A stretch of DNA of 64,000 nucleotides from Aquimarina sediminis (GTDB lineage Bacteria > Bacteroidota > Bacteroidia > Flavobacteriales > Flavobacteriaceae). The stretch spans positions 62,001-126,000 of the forward strand of contig NZ_POYJ01000013.1 of NCBI RefSeq assembly GCF_002895435.1. The letters are read 5' to 3'. The notes beneath the pieces are model-generated. The model made no database searches and was not told the origin of the DNA. It worked only from the letters and a program-made list of their open reading frames with translations. This document shows, in pieces, positions 52,459 to 63,035 of the stretch (positions within the stretch are counted from its first letter, which is position 1; every line of letters starts with the position of its first letter). A program made the translations under genes and the position numbers.

Positions 52459-53628
52459 ATGAAAGTAGTAATATTGGTTTTAGATAGTGTAGGTATTGGA
52501 GAGCTACCAGACGCACATTTATATAATGATACAGGTAGTAACACTTTAGGAAATATTGTAAAAGCATTACCAGATTTAAAACTTCCGAATATATCCCGAT
52601 TAGGAATGGGAAATATTGATAAGAATATAGGTTTACGCCCAGATAGTGATCCTTTGGGAGCATATGGCAAAGCTATAGAAATGTCTAAAGGAAAAGATAC
52701 AACAACCGGACATTGGGAGATAAGCGGTATTGTTTTGGATAAACCATTTCCCACATTCCCCAAAGGATTTTCAAAGGAACTAATTGAAATAATAGAAAGA
52801 AAAATAGGGGTTTCTATAATAGGAAATGTTGTAGGTTCAGGAACTAAGATTATAGAAAACTACGGAGAGGAACATCTACAAACTGGAAAACCTATTGTAT
52901 ATACTTCTGCAGACAGTGTTTTTCAGATTGCAATGCATGAAGACGTAATCCCTATTGCCCGACAATATGAAATTTGTGAAGATATCAGATCGCTGCTAAA
53001 AGATCCTTATGAGGTAGGTAGAGTTATAGCAAGACCTTTTGTGGGAACTAAAGATAATTTTACTCGAACGGCAAATAGAAAAGATTTTTCGATTAAACCA
53101 ATCTACAATACGATTCTTGATAATGTAAAAAATGAAGGTAAAGAGGTAGTAGCTATTGGAAAAATTAATGACATTTTTTCTGGTTCCGGGATTACCCAGT
53201 GGAAGAAAACAACAGATAACAATCACGGAATACAAGAAACTATCACTTATATAAAACAAGATTTTGATGGATTGATTTTTACTAATCTGATAGATTTTGA
53301 TATGCATTATGGGCATAGAAGAGATGTAGAGGGATATGGGAAGTGTTTGATGGAGTTTGATCGTCAGTTACCCATGTTAATGAAGGAATTAAAAAGTGAA
53401 GATGTCTTAATAATTACAGCAGATCACGGTAATGACCCTACCGCTTCAGGAACAGATCATACCAGAGAGCATATTCCTATTTTGGTATATGGGAAATCTA
53501 TTAAAAAGGGTGTAAATATTGGTACTAGAGCTTCTTTTGCAGATATAGGAGCGACCATAACAGATATGCTCGACATATCACGCCCAATTCATGGTACCAG
53601 TTTTTGGAGAACTATACAAAAAGAATAA
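52459..53628 (+). CDS. deoB: Phosphopentomutase
   Basis: 389 residues, alkaline-phosphatase fold. Metal motifs VLDSVGIGELPDA at the start and TADHGNDPTASGTDHTREH near 317, plus KDTTTGHWEI with the phosphorylated Thr (~85). It converts (deoxy)ribose 1-phosphate to the 5-phosphate, continuing nucleoside salvage. It starts 190 bases after nupC and may have its own promoter; phosphorylase and GapN genes follow. Confidence 0.95.
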   Translation: MKVVILVLDSVGIGELPDAHLYNDTGSNTLGNIVKALPDLKLPNISRLGMGNIDKNIGLRPDSDPLGAYGKAIEMSKGKDTTTGHWEISGIVLDKPFPTFPKGFSKELIEIIERKIGVSIIGNVVGSGTKIIENYGEEHLQTGKPIVYTSADSVFQIAMHEDVIPIARQYEICEDIRSLLKDPYEVGRVIARPFVGTKDNFTRTANRKDFSIKPIYNTILDNVKNEGKEVVAIGKINDIFSGSGITQWKKTTDNNHGIQETITYIKQDFDGLIFTNLIDFDMHYGHRRDVEGYGKCLMEFDRQLPMLMKELKSEDVLIITADHGNDPTASGTDHTREHIPILVYGKSIKKGVNIGTRASFADIGATITDMLDISRPIHGTSFWRTIQKE

Positions 53629-53706
53629 TATCAAGTACTATAACCAAGCGTGAAAGGCATGAAGAGAACTTGAAAGAAAAACAAAACACAAATAATATTA
53701 AAAATC

Positions 53707-55299
53707 ATGAAAACACCATATTTAGAAATTCCTTCAGCTTATAGAATCACAAGTTTATTTAAACAAACTACTTATCTAGTAGGAGGAGAATTAAAGCCCT
53801 GGTCGGGGGATACTTTAGATGTATTTTCTTCGATTTCTACAACAGAAACATATCAGCCTACAAAGTTGGGAGTTATTCCACTATTAGGAAAAAAGGAAGC
53901 CTTAGAAGCAGTAACTGCTGCTGATGAAGCTTATAATAATGGAAGAGGAACTTGGCCAACCATGAAGGTGTATGATCGCGTAGCGTGTATGGAAAAGTTT
54001 GTAGATCAGATGAAAACCAAGAGAAACGAGATTGTAAAATTGTTGATGTGGGAGATAGGAAAAAATTTACCCGACTCAGAAAAGGAATTTGACAGAACAG
54101 TAGAATATATCTATGCAACTATTGAGGCATTTAAAGAAATAGATAGGGCTTCTGCAAAGCTGGAAAAACATGCAGGAGTATATGCACATATTAGAAGAGG
54201 ACCTCTGGGAGTAGTACTATGCTTGGGACCATACAACTACCCCCTGAATGAGACGTTTTCTTTGTTAATTCCTGCATTGATGATGGGGAATACTGTGATT
54301 TTTAAGCCAGCAAAATATGGAGTTTTGCTAATTACCCCTCTATTAGAAGCGTTTAGAGATAGTTTTCCTGCAGGAGTGGTTAATATTCTTTTTGGAAGAG
54401 GGCGTGTGGTAGCAACTCCAATTATGGAAACAGGAAAAGTGACAGTTCTGGGACTGATAGGTAATAGTACATCTGCTAATGCATTGCAGGATAAGCATCC
54501 AAAACAGAATCGTCTCAGGTTGGTATTGGGACTGGAAGCTAAAAATCCTGCTATCATATTGCCTGATGCAGATTTAGATTTGGCAATTGAAGAATGCCTA
54601 ATAGGAACCTTGTCGTTTAATGGGCAACGTTGTACTGCTTTAAAAATACTGTATGTACATACAGATATTGTAGAAGAGTTTAATAGACGGTTTGTCAGAA
54701 GAGTTGATGAATTACGTTTTGGAAACCCATGGGAAGATGGCGTAACACTTACTCCGTTGCCAGAACCCGGAAAACCAGATTATATTCAAGAACTGATTGA
54801 TGATGCAAAGAAAAAGGGAGCAAGTATTATAAATGCAAGAGGAGGAGAACGCCTGGATAATTTTATTTTTCCAGCGGTCTTATACCCTGTAAATACTCAA
54901 ATGAGGGTTTTAAAAGAAGAACAATTTGGTCCTGTAATTCCTGTTGTTCCTTTTTCAGATATAGAAACACCTCTACAGCAGATGGCAGCCTCTAATTATG
55001 GACAGCAAGTAAGTGTATTTAGTAAGGGTGCAGAGCGTATCGCTCCATTGATAGATGTATTAGTAAATCTGGTTTGTAGAGTTAACCTCAATAGCTCCTG
55101 CCAGCGTGGTCCTGATGTATATCCCTTTACAGGAAGAAAGGATTCTGCCTTCAGCACTTTGAGTGTACATGATGCATTACGATCATTCTCAATAAGAACC
55201 TTTGTAGCATCAAAAGATAGTGAAGAGAATAAAATTATCTTAAAAAAATTACTAGCTTCAGAAGCATCTAATTTTATGAATACAAATTATGTTTTATAG
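53707..55299 (+). CDS. gapN: NADP-dependent glyceraldehyde-3-phosphate dehydrogenase (non-phosphorylating)
   Basis: 530 residues, aldehyde-dehydrogenase superfamily. Catalytic Cys in [11 protein letters not shown] (~309), Glu in [10 protein letters not shown] (~276), and [20 protein letters not shown]. It oxidises glyceraldehyde 3-phosphate to 3-phosphoglycerate and makes NADPH. Deoxyribose 5-phosphate breakdown yields this aldehyde, and PreT needs NADPH, which fits its position 78 bases after deoB. Confidence 0.85.
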   Translation: MKTPYLEIPSAYRITSLFKQTTYLVGGELKPWSGDTLDVFSSISTTETYQPTKLGVIPLLGKKEALEAVTAADEAYNNGRGTWPTMKVYDRVACMEKFVDQMKTKRNEIVKLLMWEIGKNLPDSEKEFDRTVEYIYATIEAFKEIDRASAKLEKHAGVYAHIRRGPLGVVLCLGPYNYPLNETFSLLIPALMMGNTVIFKPAKYGVLLITPLLEAFRDSFPAGVVNILFGRGRVVATPIMETGKVTVLGLIGNSTSANALQDKHPKQNRLRLVLGLEAKNPAIILPDADLDLAIEECLIGTLSFNGQRCTALKILYVHTDIVEEFNRRFVRRVDELRFGNPWEDGVTLTPLPEPGKPDYIQELIDDAKKKGASIINARGGERLDNFIFPAVLYPVNTQMRVLKEEQFGPVIPVVPFSDIETPLQQMAASNYGQQVSVFSKGAERIAPLIDVLVNLVCRVNLNSSCQRGPDVYPFTGRKDSAFSTLSVHDALRSFSIRTFVASKDSEENKIILKKLLASEASNFMNTNYVL

Positions 55300-55315
55300 A
55301 TAGAAAAAATATTTT

Positions 55316-55352
55316 AAAACCTTCCTATATTAATTGTATTAAGGTTTTCTTC
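55316..55352 (+). terminator. Terminator after gapN
   Basis: AAAACCTT pairs with AAGGTTTT around a 17-base loop, 16 bases after the gapN stop. Confidence 0.6.
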
Positions 55353-55530
55353 CTTACCAAAAAAAACGTAAATTACTTGTATGCCGAATGCAAATTGCAA
55401 ATAGTATAGTAATAAGTTATGTGTATTTTGTTTGTAATAAAATGATATGTAAAAACATGATAGTTTTTATTATAAATGTTAAATTAATGAAGGTTTAGTA
55501 AAAAAAATGTCAGAAAAGTGAGTAGTTCTA

Positions 55531-55546
55531 AATTGGTTAGTCAATT
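55531..55546 (+). promoter_or_regulatory. Small dyad before the TonB-dependent receptor gene
   Basis: AATTG and CAATT separated by six bases, about 30 bases before the start at 55578. Possible operator or promoter element; short enough to be chance. Confidence 0.3.
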
Positions 55547-55577
55547 GTATAGTATATAATAACTAAATAATTTAAAC

Positions 55578-58500
55578 ATGGTTAGAAAGAATTACCTCTT
55601 ATTTTTGTTATTTCTCTTTACTTCAGTAGCATTCTATGCACAAGGTGTTACTAGTGGTTCTATTTCGGGAGTTGTATCAGATATTAATGTACAACCTATT
55701 GGTGGTGCCAATGTAATAGCAGAACATGTTCCATCAGGGACAAGATATGGAACGATAACGAATTTTGATGGAGAGTTTAGATTTCCTAGTGTTCGTATCG
55801 GTGGTCCCTATAAGGTTTCTATAACTTATTTGGGGTTTAAGGATAGTTTTTCAGAGAATATTACAATCTCGCTAGGAGAAACATACTCTTTAAATGTAAC
55901 ATTATATGATGATACTACCCAACTAGAAGATGTTATTGTTACAGCAAATTCTAATTCTATTATAAGTAGTAGTGCAACAGGAGCAACCTCCAAATTTAAT
56001 TCGGTAATAATAAATCACTTACCTAATTTGGATAGGTCTACAGAGGGTTTTTTAAGACTCACTCCTCAGGCAGGAAGTAATGGGTTTTTAGGACAGTCGA
56101 ATAAACAGAACTTTGTAACAGTTGATGGAGCATCTTTTAACAATGCTTTTGGTCTGGGAGGAGCAAATCTACTGCCAGGAGGGAACACCAATGCACAACC
56201 TATTAGTATCGAAGCCATACAGCAAGTTCAGGTAAGTTTATCTCCTTTTGATGTGAGACAAGCAGGGTTTACCGGTACAGGAATAAATACAGTTACAAAA
56301 AGTGGAGAGAATGAGTTTCATGGTTCTGTATATTCTTTTTATAGAAATGAGGGATTGATGGGATATAAGGTAGAAGATGAAGAGATTAATAAAACTAAGG
56401 TTTTAAATATTGTGAGTGGAGTAACCATAGGAGGACCAATTATTAAAGACAAGTTGTTCTTTTTTGCGAATTATGAGACTGCCAGAAATACAGCACCTGC
56501 CGTTACTACCATTGCCGGAAGAAATGGATTAAGTGGTGATAATGTATCCTCAATTCAGGCGAGTACTCTTGATGCGATTAGTGGACATTTGGTAAATCAA
56601 TATGGATATAATCCTGGCAGATATGAAGGGTATGATAGAGAAACTGATTCAGACAAATTTTTGATAAAGTTAGATTGGAATATAAATGACCATCATAAAG
56701 CATCTATACGATATTCTCAATTACAATCCTCATTGTCTCATGTAGATGTTGGTTTTGGAAATACATCTGTAAATTTTGAAAATTTTGGATGGACTAGAAA
56801 CCTGGATACATATTCTATTGTAGGAGAATTAAACAGTACACTTAGTGGTAATGTAACCAATAGGTTTTTTATCTCGTACAACGATTTACCAGAATATAGA
56901 GAACCACAAGGTGGGCAGGTAGCACCATTTACTATTATAAATGATAATGGGTTGCGCTATACACTTGGAACGCACCCCGCAGCATTAGGAAATCGAGTAA
57001 ATCAACGCTTTTTGCAAATTCAAAATGACGTATCATGGTTTTTAAATAAAAATAAGATAACAGCTGGGGTTAGTTATGAGCAGATGAATTTTAAGAATGA
57101 ATTCACTTTGTTTAACAACGGGTTTTATATTTTTAATTCCTTAGATTCTTTTTATAATAATGCTGTAGCTGGAACAGCGATACCTACGGGGACAAGTACT
57201 GGAACAGGGCAGCCGGCATTATTTCAATATCGTTACCCATTAGATGAAAGTAAAATTGCAACAGCGACAGAACCTAAATTTTCTCAATTAGGATTTTATG
57301 TACAGGATGAGATAGATGTTAATGAAAATTTTAGAGTTACTGCTGGTGTACGTTTAGATGTAACTTCCTTTTTGAATGATCCTGGAGATAATACTACTGT
57401 TTCTAGCTTGAGTTTTCAAGACCCGGATGGTAATATAGAACAATATAGTACATCCAAATTGCCTGATTCTAAACTACTGGTATCACCCAGACTTGGTTTT
57501 AATTGGAAATTATTAAGTAATAGATTACAAATTAGAGGAGGTACAGGAATATTTACCGGGAGAGTTCCTTTTGTATTTATAGAAAAACAGTTTTCGCAAA
57601 ATGGTCTGGTAGAAGGAGAACTTATAGAATTAAATTTTGATGGAGCCAATACAAATATTCAAAATTTCCCCTATACCGCAGATGTATCTCAATACAGACC
57701 TAGTAGTTCTGCTCCTATTCCTAATTTTACATTAGCGTTGGTAGATCCTGATTTTAAAATGCCTCAAGTTTGGCGTTCTGATGTAGGACTAGACTATAGA
57801 CTTCCTGGAAACGTAATAGCTTCGGCTGATTTTATTTATAGTAAAGATATTAATGCACCGTATTATAGAAATGTAAATCTGGATCACACAAATCCCGGGG
57901 CAGATGCAAATGGGCGATATGTGTTTTCTGATAATAGGATAAATGATAACATAACGGGTGCATATGTATTGGATAATACAAACAAAGGATATGCGTATTC
58001 AATTACGGGTAAATTAGAAAAGCAGTTTTCAAATAACTGGTCTGCTTCATTGGCATATAGTTATAATGAAGCAAAAAATGTAAATGATCTTAACAGTTCA
58101 TTACCAGATAGAGCATATGACCGTAATCCAGTGGTAGGAAATGGAGATCTTGAGGTACTCAGTAATAGCTTATATGGACCTAGACATAACATAATTGGAT
58201 CTGCATCTTACATAGCAGATTGGGCAGATTGGACTTCAACCACATTTTCACTGTTTTTTAAAGGAACTCAGGATACCCGCTTCTCATACACGTATTCTGG
58301 AAGTGATGTAAATGGAGATGGAAGTAATAGAAATGATTTGATTTTTGTACCAGAAAATGCAAACGATATTAATCTGGTTCAGAATGGAGATTTTACACCA
58401 CAAGAACAATGGCAGGCTTTGGATAGATTTATTGAAAACTCTGATTACTTAAGTTCTGTTAGAGGTCAATTTGCCGAGCGTAATGGTTTAGAATTGCCTA

Positions 58501-58781
58501 CTTATTTTCAAATGGATTTTAAATTATTGCAGGATTTTAATTTAATGATACAGGATAAAGAACATAAACTACAGCTAAGTTGGGATGTTTTTAACCTTAC
58601 AAATCTATTAAATAACGATTGGGGAATTATTAAAACTCCAAGAACAACAACACCAATTAATGCAGTGTCTGCTACAGAATTTACGGTAAACCCTACCTTA
58701 CTAAGTGAATCAGAATTTATAAATAATACGTCAGAGCTATCCAGATGGAGAATGCAATTGGGTCTAAAATATAGCTTTTAA
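55578..58781 (+). CDS. TonB-dependent outer-membrane receptor (Oar-like)
   Basis: 1067 residues. Signal peptide (LLFLLFLFTSVAFYAQG), CarboxypepD_reg-like domain (~25-115, GSISGVVSDINVQPIGGANV), plug (~115-250, FLGQSNKQNFVTVDGASFNN), and a long barrel ending WRMQLGLKYSF with the expected terminal Phe. It moves large or scarce substrates across the outer membrane with TonB energy. There is no SusD partner. The surroundings (transporter, phosphorylase, pyrimidine catabolism) suggest nucleosides or nucleotides as substrate, which is inference. Confidence 0.85.
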   Translation: MVRKNYLLFLLFLFTSVAFYAQGVTSGSISGVVSDINVQPIGGANVIAEHVPSGTRYGTITNFDGEFRFPSVRIGGPYKVSITYLGFKDSFSENITISLGETYSLNVTLYDDTTQLEDVIVTANSNSIISSSATGATSKFNSVIINHLPNLDRSTEGFLRLTPQAGSNGFLGQSNKQNFVTVDGASFNNAFGLGGANLLPGGNTNAQPISIEAIQQVQVSLSPFDVRQAGFTGTGINTVTKSGENEFHGSVYSFYRNEGLMGYKVEDEEINKTKVLNIVSGVTIGGPIIKDKLFFFANYETARNTAPAVTTIAGRNGLSGDNVSSIQASTLDAISGHLVNQYGYNPGRYEGYDRETDSDKFLIKLDWNINDHHKASIRYSQLQSSLSHVDVGFGNTSVNFENFGWTRNLDTYSIVGELNSTLSGNVTNRFFISYNDLPEYREPQGGQVAPFTIINDNGLRYTLGTHPAALGNRVNQRFLQIQNDVSWFLNKNKITAGVSYEQMNFKNEFTLFNNGFYIFNSLDSFYNNAVAGTAIPTGTSTGTGQPALFQYRYPLDESKIATATEPKFSQLGFYVQDEIDVNENFRVTAGVRLDVTSFLNDPGDNTTVSSLSFQDPDGNIEQYSTSKLPDSKLLVSPRLGFNWKLLSNRLQIRGGTGIFTGRVPFVFIEKQFSQNGLVEGELIELNFDGANTNIQNFPYTADVSQYRPSSSAPIPNFTLALVDPDFKMPQVWRSDVGLDYRLPGNVIASADFIYSKDINAPYYRNVNLDHTNPGADANGRYVFSDNRINDNITGAYVLDNTNKGYAYSITGKLEKQFSNNWSASLAYSYNEAKNVNDLNSSLPDRAYDRNPVVGNGDLEVLSNSLYGPRHNIIGSASYIADWADWTSTTFSLFFKGTQDTRFSYTYSGSDVNGDGSNRNDLIFVPENANDINLVQNGDFTPQEQWQALDRFIENSDYLSSVRGQFAERNGLELPTYFQMDFKLLQDFNLMIQDKEHKLQLSWDVFNLTNLLNNDWGIIKTPRTTTPINAVSATEFTVNPTLLSESEFINNTSELSRWRMQLGLKYSF

Positions 58782-58824
58782 CAGCATCCTTTATACTGTT
58801 TTGTTTATTTGTTTTAACCAAAGA

Positions 58825-58847
58825 AAAGAGGTGGTTTCCACCTCTTT
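58825..58847 (+). terminator. Hairpin between receptor and phosphorylase genes
   Basis: AAAGAGGTGG pairs perfectly with CCACCTCTTT around TTT. No T run beyond the stem; a partial terminator or mRNA-stabilising hairpin. Confidence 0.7.
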
Positions 58848-58880
58848 CAACTACCTTAAATTTTTATAATACTATACGTA

Positions 58881-59756
58881 ATGATATTAGAATCTGAATT
58901 AATATTAAATCCAGATGGAAGTATTTTTCATTTACATCTTAAGCCAGAACATGTGGCGGATATTGTCATTCTGGTAGGAGACCCTAGTAGAGTAGATGTT
59001 ATAGCATCTTTTTTTAGTGAAATAGAATTTAAAATTGCCAATAGAGAATATGTAACGATAACAGGAATCTATAATAAGACGAGGATTACTATAGTCTCTA
59101 CAGGAGTGGGGATTGGTAATATTGATATTGTAATGAACGAACTTGATGCTTTGGTGAATATTGATTTTGATACCCGAGAGGTGAAAAAAAAGCATAGAAG
59201 ATTGCAATTCATTCGCATAGGTACTTCAGGAAGTCTTCAGAAAGAAATTCCGGTTAATGCCTTTGTACTTTCAAAAAAATCTATAGGGTTTGATAATTTA
59301 TTATACTTCTACGCAGACGATGAAAGCGTTATGAATAAAGAGTTTTCGGTAGCTTTTAAATCTCATTTGGGAAAAGATTCATTGTTCTTTTCGCCTTATG
59401 TAGTAGATGCTTCAGAAAATCTAATTCAGGTTTTGGAAAGCGATGAGGTACATTCAGGAATAACAATTACCTCACCGGGATTTTACGTACCACAAGGAAG
59501 AGAACTACGACTTGATGCAAAACTCAGAAGTATGAACGATAAGCTTTCAAGTTTTCGACATAAGGGATATACGATCAATAATTATGAAATGGAAAGCTCT
59601 GCCATTTATGGTTTGTCGAAGATGCTGGGACATGATGCTGTAGCGATTTGTTTAATTATTGCAAACAGATTAAATAAAACAGCAAACAAAAACTATAGAG
59701 ATAAAGTTAAAGATCTTATCCAGTATGTGTTGCTTAAAATAACAAACGATGCATAG
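58881..59756 (+). CDS. Uridine-phosphorylase-like nucleoside phosphorylase
   Basis: 291 residues, PNP/UDP family. VGDPSRVDVIASFF (~31), STGVGIGNIDIVMNEL (~72), IRIGTSGSLQKEI (~112) and NNYEMESSAIYGLSKMLGHD (~233) carry the phosphate, base and ribose contacts. It splits pyrimidine (perhaps other) nucleosides to base and ribose 1-phosphate for DeoB. The C-terminus overlaps the next gene by 8 bases. Confidence 0.85.
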   Translation: MILESELILNPDGSIFHLHLKPEHVADIVILVGDPSRVDVIASFFSEIEFKIANREYVTITGIYNKTRITIVSTGVGIGNIDIVMNELDALVNIDFDTREVKKKHRRLQFIRIGTSGSLQKEIPVNAFVLSKKSIGFDNLLYFYADDESVMNKEFSVAFKSHLGKDSLFFSPYVVDASENLIQVLESDEVHSGITITSPGFYVPQGRELRLDAKLRSMNDKLSSFRHKGYTINNYEMESSAIYGLSKMLGHDAVAICLIIANRLNKTANKNYRDKVKDLIQYVLLKITNDA

Positions 59757-60615
59757 GATATTTTTTTCCCTGTTGTTGATGTTATGTTTTTTAGCAGCTT
59801 CTTGTTCAAAAGATAAAAAACAATTACCCAATAAGTTTACTTCTATAATGAAAACCCGAGATGTGTTAAAACCATTACTTATGGTACATAGAGGGCGATT
59901 AGGAGATTCTATGCCAGAAAATGCAATTTCATCTTTTGACAAAGTATATGAGTTATCTGATGCGTTACTGATAGAATTTGATGTTCGTATGACCAAAGAT
60001 AGTGTGCATGTATTGCTGCATGACTCTACATTGGATAGAACAACAACTGGAGAAGGAGTGCTGTCTGAAAAAAAGTATGAAAGCATAAAAGAGCTAAATT
60101 TAATTACCAATATAGGGGATACTACAACTAGCCATATTCCTAAATACTCTGAAGCAATACGTTGGTCAAAGAACAAAAATTTTGTATGTATTGATGCAAA
60201 ACCAGGTTGTGATCTAAAAGAGATCGTTGCACAAATAACAGAATCAGGAATATTGGATAGTAGTATGGTTATTTGTTATAGCATTGCAGATGCTATGAGA
60301 TATTATGATTTGAGTCCAGATATTATATTGGCAATTGGTTTTAATAGTTGGGATGATTTAAATAAAATTAAAAAGTCAAAGATTCCTTTTCAAAATCTGG
60401 TGGCCTTAACTCCTCATTCTTTACAAGACGAAAGGTTTTATAAAGAAATCAGAAAACTCCAAATTCCAATGATATATGGAACTTTTGGCACTTTGGATCT
60501 TAAAGAGTTAGATCTAGTAAAAGATATTTATAGACAACATGCTCTACGGTTTAATGTTTTGACTACTGATCGTGCAGGAGAGGTTTTCACTCTTTTATCA
60601 AAAAAACAAAATTAG
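59749..60615 (+). CDS. Glycerophosphodiester phosphodiesterase-like lipoprotein
   Basis: 288 residues. Lipobox LAASC follows a hydrophobic signal (RIFFSLLLMLCFLAASC), so it is a periplasmic-side lipoprotein. Catalytic elements of GDPD: MVHRGRLGD (~45), LIEFDVRMTKD and LLHDSTLDRTTTGEG. It should cut glycerophosphodiesters or related phosphodiesters; a non-lipid target is possible. It overlaps the phosphorylase gene by 8 bases and is 6 bases from a paralogue. Confidence 0.85.
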   Translation: MHRIFFSLLLMLCFLAASCSKDKKQLPNKFTSIMKTRDVLKPLLMVHRGRLGDSMPENAISSFDKVYELSDALLIEFDVRMTKDSVHVLLHDSTLDRTTTGEGVLSEKKYESIKELNLITNIGDTTTSHIPKYSEAIRWSKNKNFVCIDAKPGCDLKEIVAQITESGILDSSMVICYSIADAMRYYDLSPDIILAIGFNSWDDLNKIKKSKIPFQNLVALTPHSLQDERFYKEIRKLQIPMIYGTFGTLDLKELDLVKDIYRQHALRFNVLTTDRAGEVFTLLSKKQN

Positions 60616-60621
60616 AAGCAT

Positions 60622-61557
60622 ATGAAAAGTATAGTGTATTTATTGCTCTCACTATTTCTTATCGGTTCTTGTAAGAAAGAAGCTAAAAAAGATGTTCAAC
60701 CTCTTAAAGAAAGATTAAAAAATATTGAAGATTTAATTATAGAACTAGATGATTCGAGATCAGATAAAATAATGGTAATAGCGCATCGAGGAGATTGGCG
60801 TAATGCACCAGAAAATTCTTTACGAGCTATTAAAAACTGCATAGATATGGGTGTAGATATGGTAGAGTTGGATGTTAGAAAAACTCAAGATAATCAATTG
60901 ATAGTAATGCATGATGCTACATTGGATAGAACGACAACCGGACACGGAAAAATTTCAGAAACCACTTTGGATTCTATTAAAAAGCTAGTCCTCAAAAATG
61001 GATTAGGATCGCCTACCTCTCATAAAGTGCCTACGTTAAAAGAAGCACTAAATCTTGCAAAAGGAAAGATATTAATCAATTTGGATAAATGCTATGATTA
61101 TTTTGAAGATGTATATCAGGTTTTAAAAGAAACCAATACAGAGAACCAGGTTATATTAAAAGGATTTAATAAAACGGTTAATGAGGTACAGAATGACTTA
61201 GGAAGCAAGCTAGATACTATCATTTTTATGCCAGTAATCAATTTGGATAAAGAAACAAATGCCACACAAGTAATAGAAGAGTATCAAGATCAAATAAATC
61301 CAGTGGCAGTCGAACTGGTATTTTCAAAAGAAAATTCTAAGGTGTTATATGATTTTGATAAAATTAAACAAAAAGGAGCTCGTATTTGGGTAAATTCTCT
61401 TTGGGGATCACTTAATGCGGGTTATGAGGATGATAAAGCAACAAACGATATAGAAGGGATTTATGGATGGTATGTAAAAAAAGGAGTGAATATGATCCAG
61501 ACAGATCGCCCTGAGTTGTTACTAAAGTATTTAAGAAGCAAAAAACTTCATAATTAG
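60622..61557 (+). CDS. Glycerophosphodiester phosphodiesterase lipoprotein
   Basis: 311 residues. Lipobox LIGSC after the signal MKSIVYLLLSLFLIGSC. Motifs IAHRGDWRNAPENSL (~53), MVELDVRKTQDNQ and MHDATLDRTTTG are closer to textbook GDPD than the preceding paralogue (APEN intact). It gives glycerol 3-phosphate plus an alcohol. The transporter after it belongs to the family that imports glycerol 3-phosphate. Confidence 0.9.
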   Translation: MKSIVYLLLSLFLIGSCKKEAKKDVQPLKERLKNIEDLIIELDDSRSDKIMVIAHRGDWRNAPENSLRAIKNCIDMGVDMVELDVRKTQDNQLIVMHDATLDRTTTGHGKISETTLDSIKKLVLKNGLGSPTSHKVPTLKEALNLAKGKILINLDKCYDYFEDVYQVLKETNTENQVILKGFNKTVNEVQNDLGSKLDTIIFMPVINLDKETNATQVIEEYQDQINPVAVELVFSKENSKVLYDFDKIKQKGARIWVNSLWGSLNAGYEDDKATNDIEGIYGWYVKKGVNMIQTDRPELLLKYLRSKKLHN

Positions 61558-61592
61558 TAAGCTTTATATAGTTATTTGAATTAGCTAGAAAG

Positions 61593-61620
61593 ACGCAGTT
61601 ATATTACTGCGTTTTTCTTT
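61593..61620 (+). terminator. Terminator after the GDPD genes
   Basis: ACGCAGT pairs with ACTGCGT around TATATT, followed by TTTTCTTT. Confidence 0.8.
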
Positions 61621-61633
61621 AAACGAAATAAAA

Positions 61634-62938
61634 ATGTTAGATTCTTTTAAAAAATTACCAGCCAGAGAAGTAATTGCAACGCCAGAAAACCAAAAAAGTA
61701 TTTATAAAATATTAAAGTGGCAGGTATTTATGTCGGCTACAATAGGGTATGGATTGTATTATGTATGCAGATTAAGTTTAAATGTAGTTAAAAAACCTAT
61801 CGTTGATAGTGGTTTTTTGACCGAATCTCAATTAGGACTTATCGGATCTGCTTTATTTTTTTCTTACGCTCTGGGAAAGTTTGTCAACGGTTTCTTGGCA
61901 GACTATAGTAATATAAAGCGATTTATGTCTACCGGCTTATTGATTTCCTCATTAATAAACTTAATGTTAGGTTTTGTAGATGGGTTTTTATTTTTTGCTA
62001 TTTGTTGGGGAATTAATGGTTGGGTTCAATCTATGGGAGCTCCTTCTAGTGTAGTATCTCTATCTCGATGGTTTAAAGATAAAGAACGAGGAAGTTTTTA
62101 TGGATTTTGGAGTACCAGTCATAATATTGGAGAAGCTTTAACTTATATCTTAACAGCTGTTGTAGCTTCCTATTTTGGGTGGCAGTGGGGTTTTAAGATA
62201 GCTGGGATTATAGGGATTGTTGGCGCTATTATTATTGCCGTTTTTTTTCATGACTCTCCAGAAAGTAAAGGATTACCTACTGTTAGTAAAGAAGAGAGTA
62301 TGTTAAAATTAGCTACCCGAGATCAACAATTAGCGGTTTTAAAGAACCCATATATATGGATCTTAGCATTATCAAGTGCTTTTATGTACATTTCGAGATA
62401 TGCAGTAAATAGTTGGGGACCATATTATTTTGAAACAGCCAAAGGGTATAGTTTAACACAAGCAAATACCCTAATTTCTATTAGTGCTATTTGTGGGATA
62501 TTAGGGACAGCGTTTTCTGGATTTATTTCGGATCGATTTTTTCATGGAAAGCGAAATATCCCTGTAGCCTGCTTTGGTCTTATGAACATTACATCCCTAT
62601 CTCTTTTTTTATTAGGACCAAAAGATATGTGGCTATTAGATGCAATTAGCATGGTTCTTTTTGGATTAGCAATAGGAGCCTTGATATGCTACCTAGGAGG
62701 CTTAATGGCAGTGGATTTAGCGTCAAAAGAAGCCTCTGGAGCAGCGTTGGGTATTGTAGGGATTATGAGTTATGCAGCAGCAGGAATACAGGATATCACC
62801 AGTGGTATTTTGATAGAAAATAATAAAACAGTGATTGCCGGAGAAATTATTTATGATTTTAGTTCTATAACTATATTTTGGATCGCATCTGCGGTGATTT
62901 CTATGTTGTTGGCATTATTAGTCTGGAAAAAAGTATAG
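61634..62938 (+). CDS. MFS transporter, organophosphate:phosphate antiporter type (GlpT/UhpT-like)
   Basis: 434 residues, about twelve membrane segments. GYGLYYVCRLSLNVVKKPIV near 38-57 and FFSYALGKFVNGFLADYSN with APSSVVSLSRWFKDKERGSF are the OPA-branch signatures. OPA carriers exchange glycerol 3-phosphate or sugar phosphates for phosphate. The two GDPD lipoproteins just upstream make glycerol 3-phosphate the likely substrate, although a terminator separates them. Confidence 0.85.
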   Translation: MLDSFKKLPAREVIATPENQKSIYKILKWQVFMSATIGYGLYYVCRLSLNVVKKPIVDSGFLTESQLGLIGSALFFSYALGKFVNGFLADYSNIKRFMSTGLLISSLINLMLGFVDGFLFFAICWGINGWVQSMGAPSSVVSLSRWFKDKERGSFYGFWSTSHNIGEALTYILTAVVASYFGWQWGFKIAGIIGIVGAIIIAVFFHDSPESKGLPTVSKEESMLKLATRDQQLAVLKNPYIWILALSSAFMYISRYAVNSWGPYYFETAKGYSLTQANTLISISAICGILGTAFSGFISDRFFHGKRNIPVACFGLMNITSLSLFLLGPKDMWLLDAISMVLFGLAIGALICYLGGLMAVDLASKEASGAALGIVGIMSYAAAGIQDITSGILIENNKTVIAGEIIYDFSSITIFWIASAVISMLLALLVWKKV

Positions 62939-63035
62939 ATATAGTCTATATACTGCTAAATAGAAATAAGAATTAGAGGTCATTTTAGCAAATTTCTTTA
63001 AAAAACTAAGCGTAAACTATAATTGATTTTCTCGC

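Noticed and set aside
52229-52663. 144-residue - strand ORF
   Set aside because: Lies mainly opposite the end of nupC and the start of deoB; Tyr/Leu-rich composition of a shadow frame.
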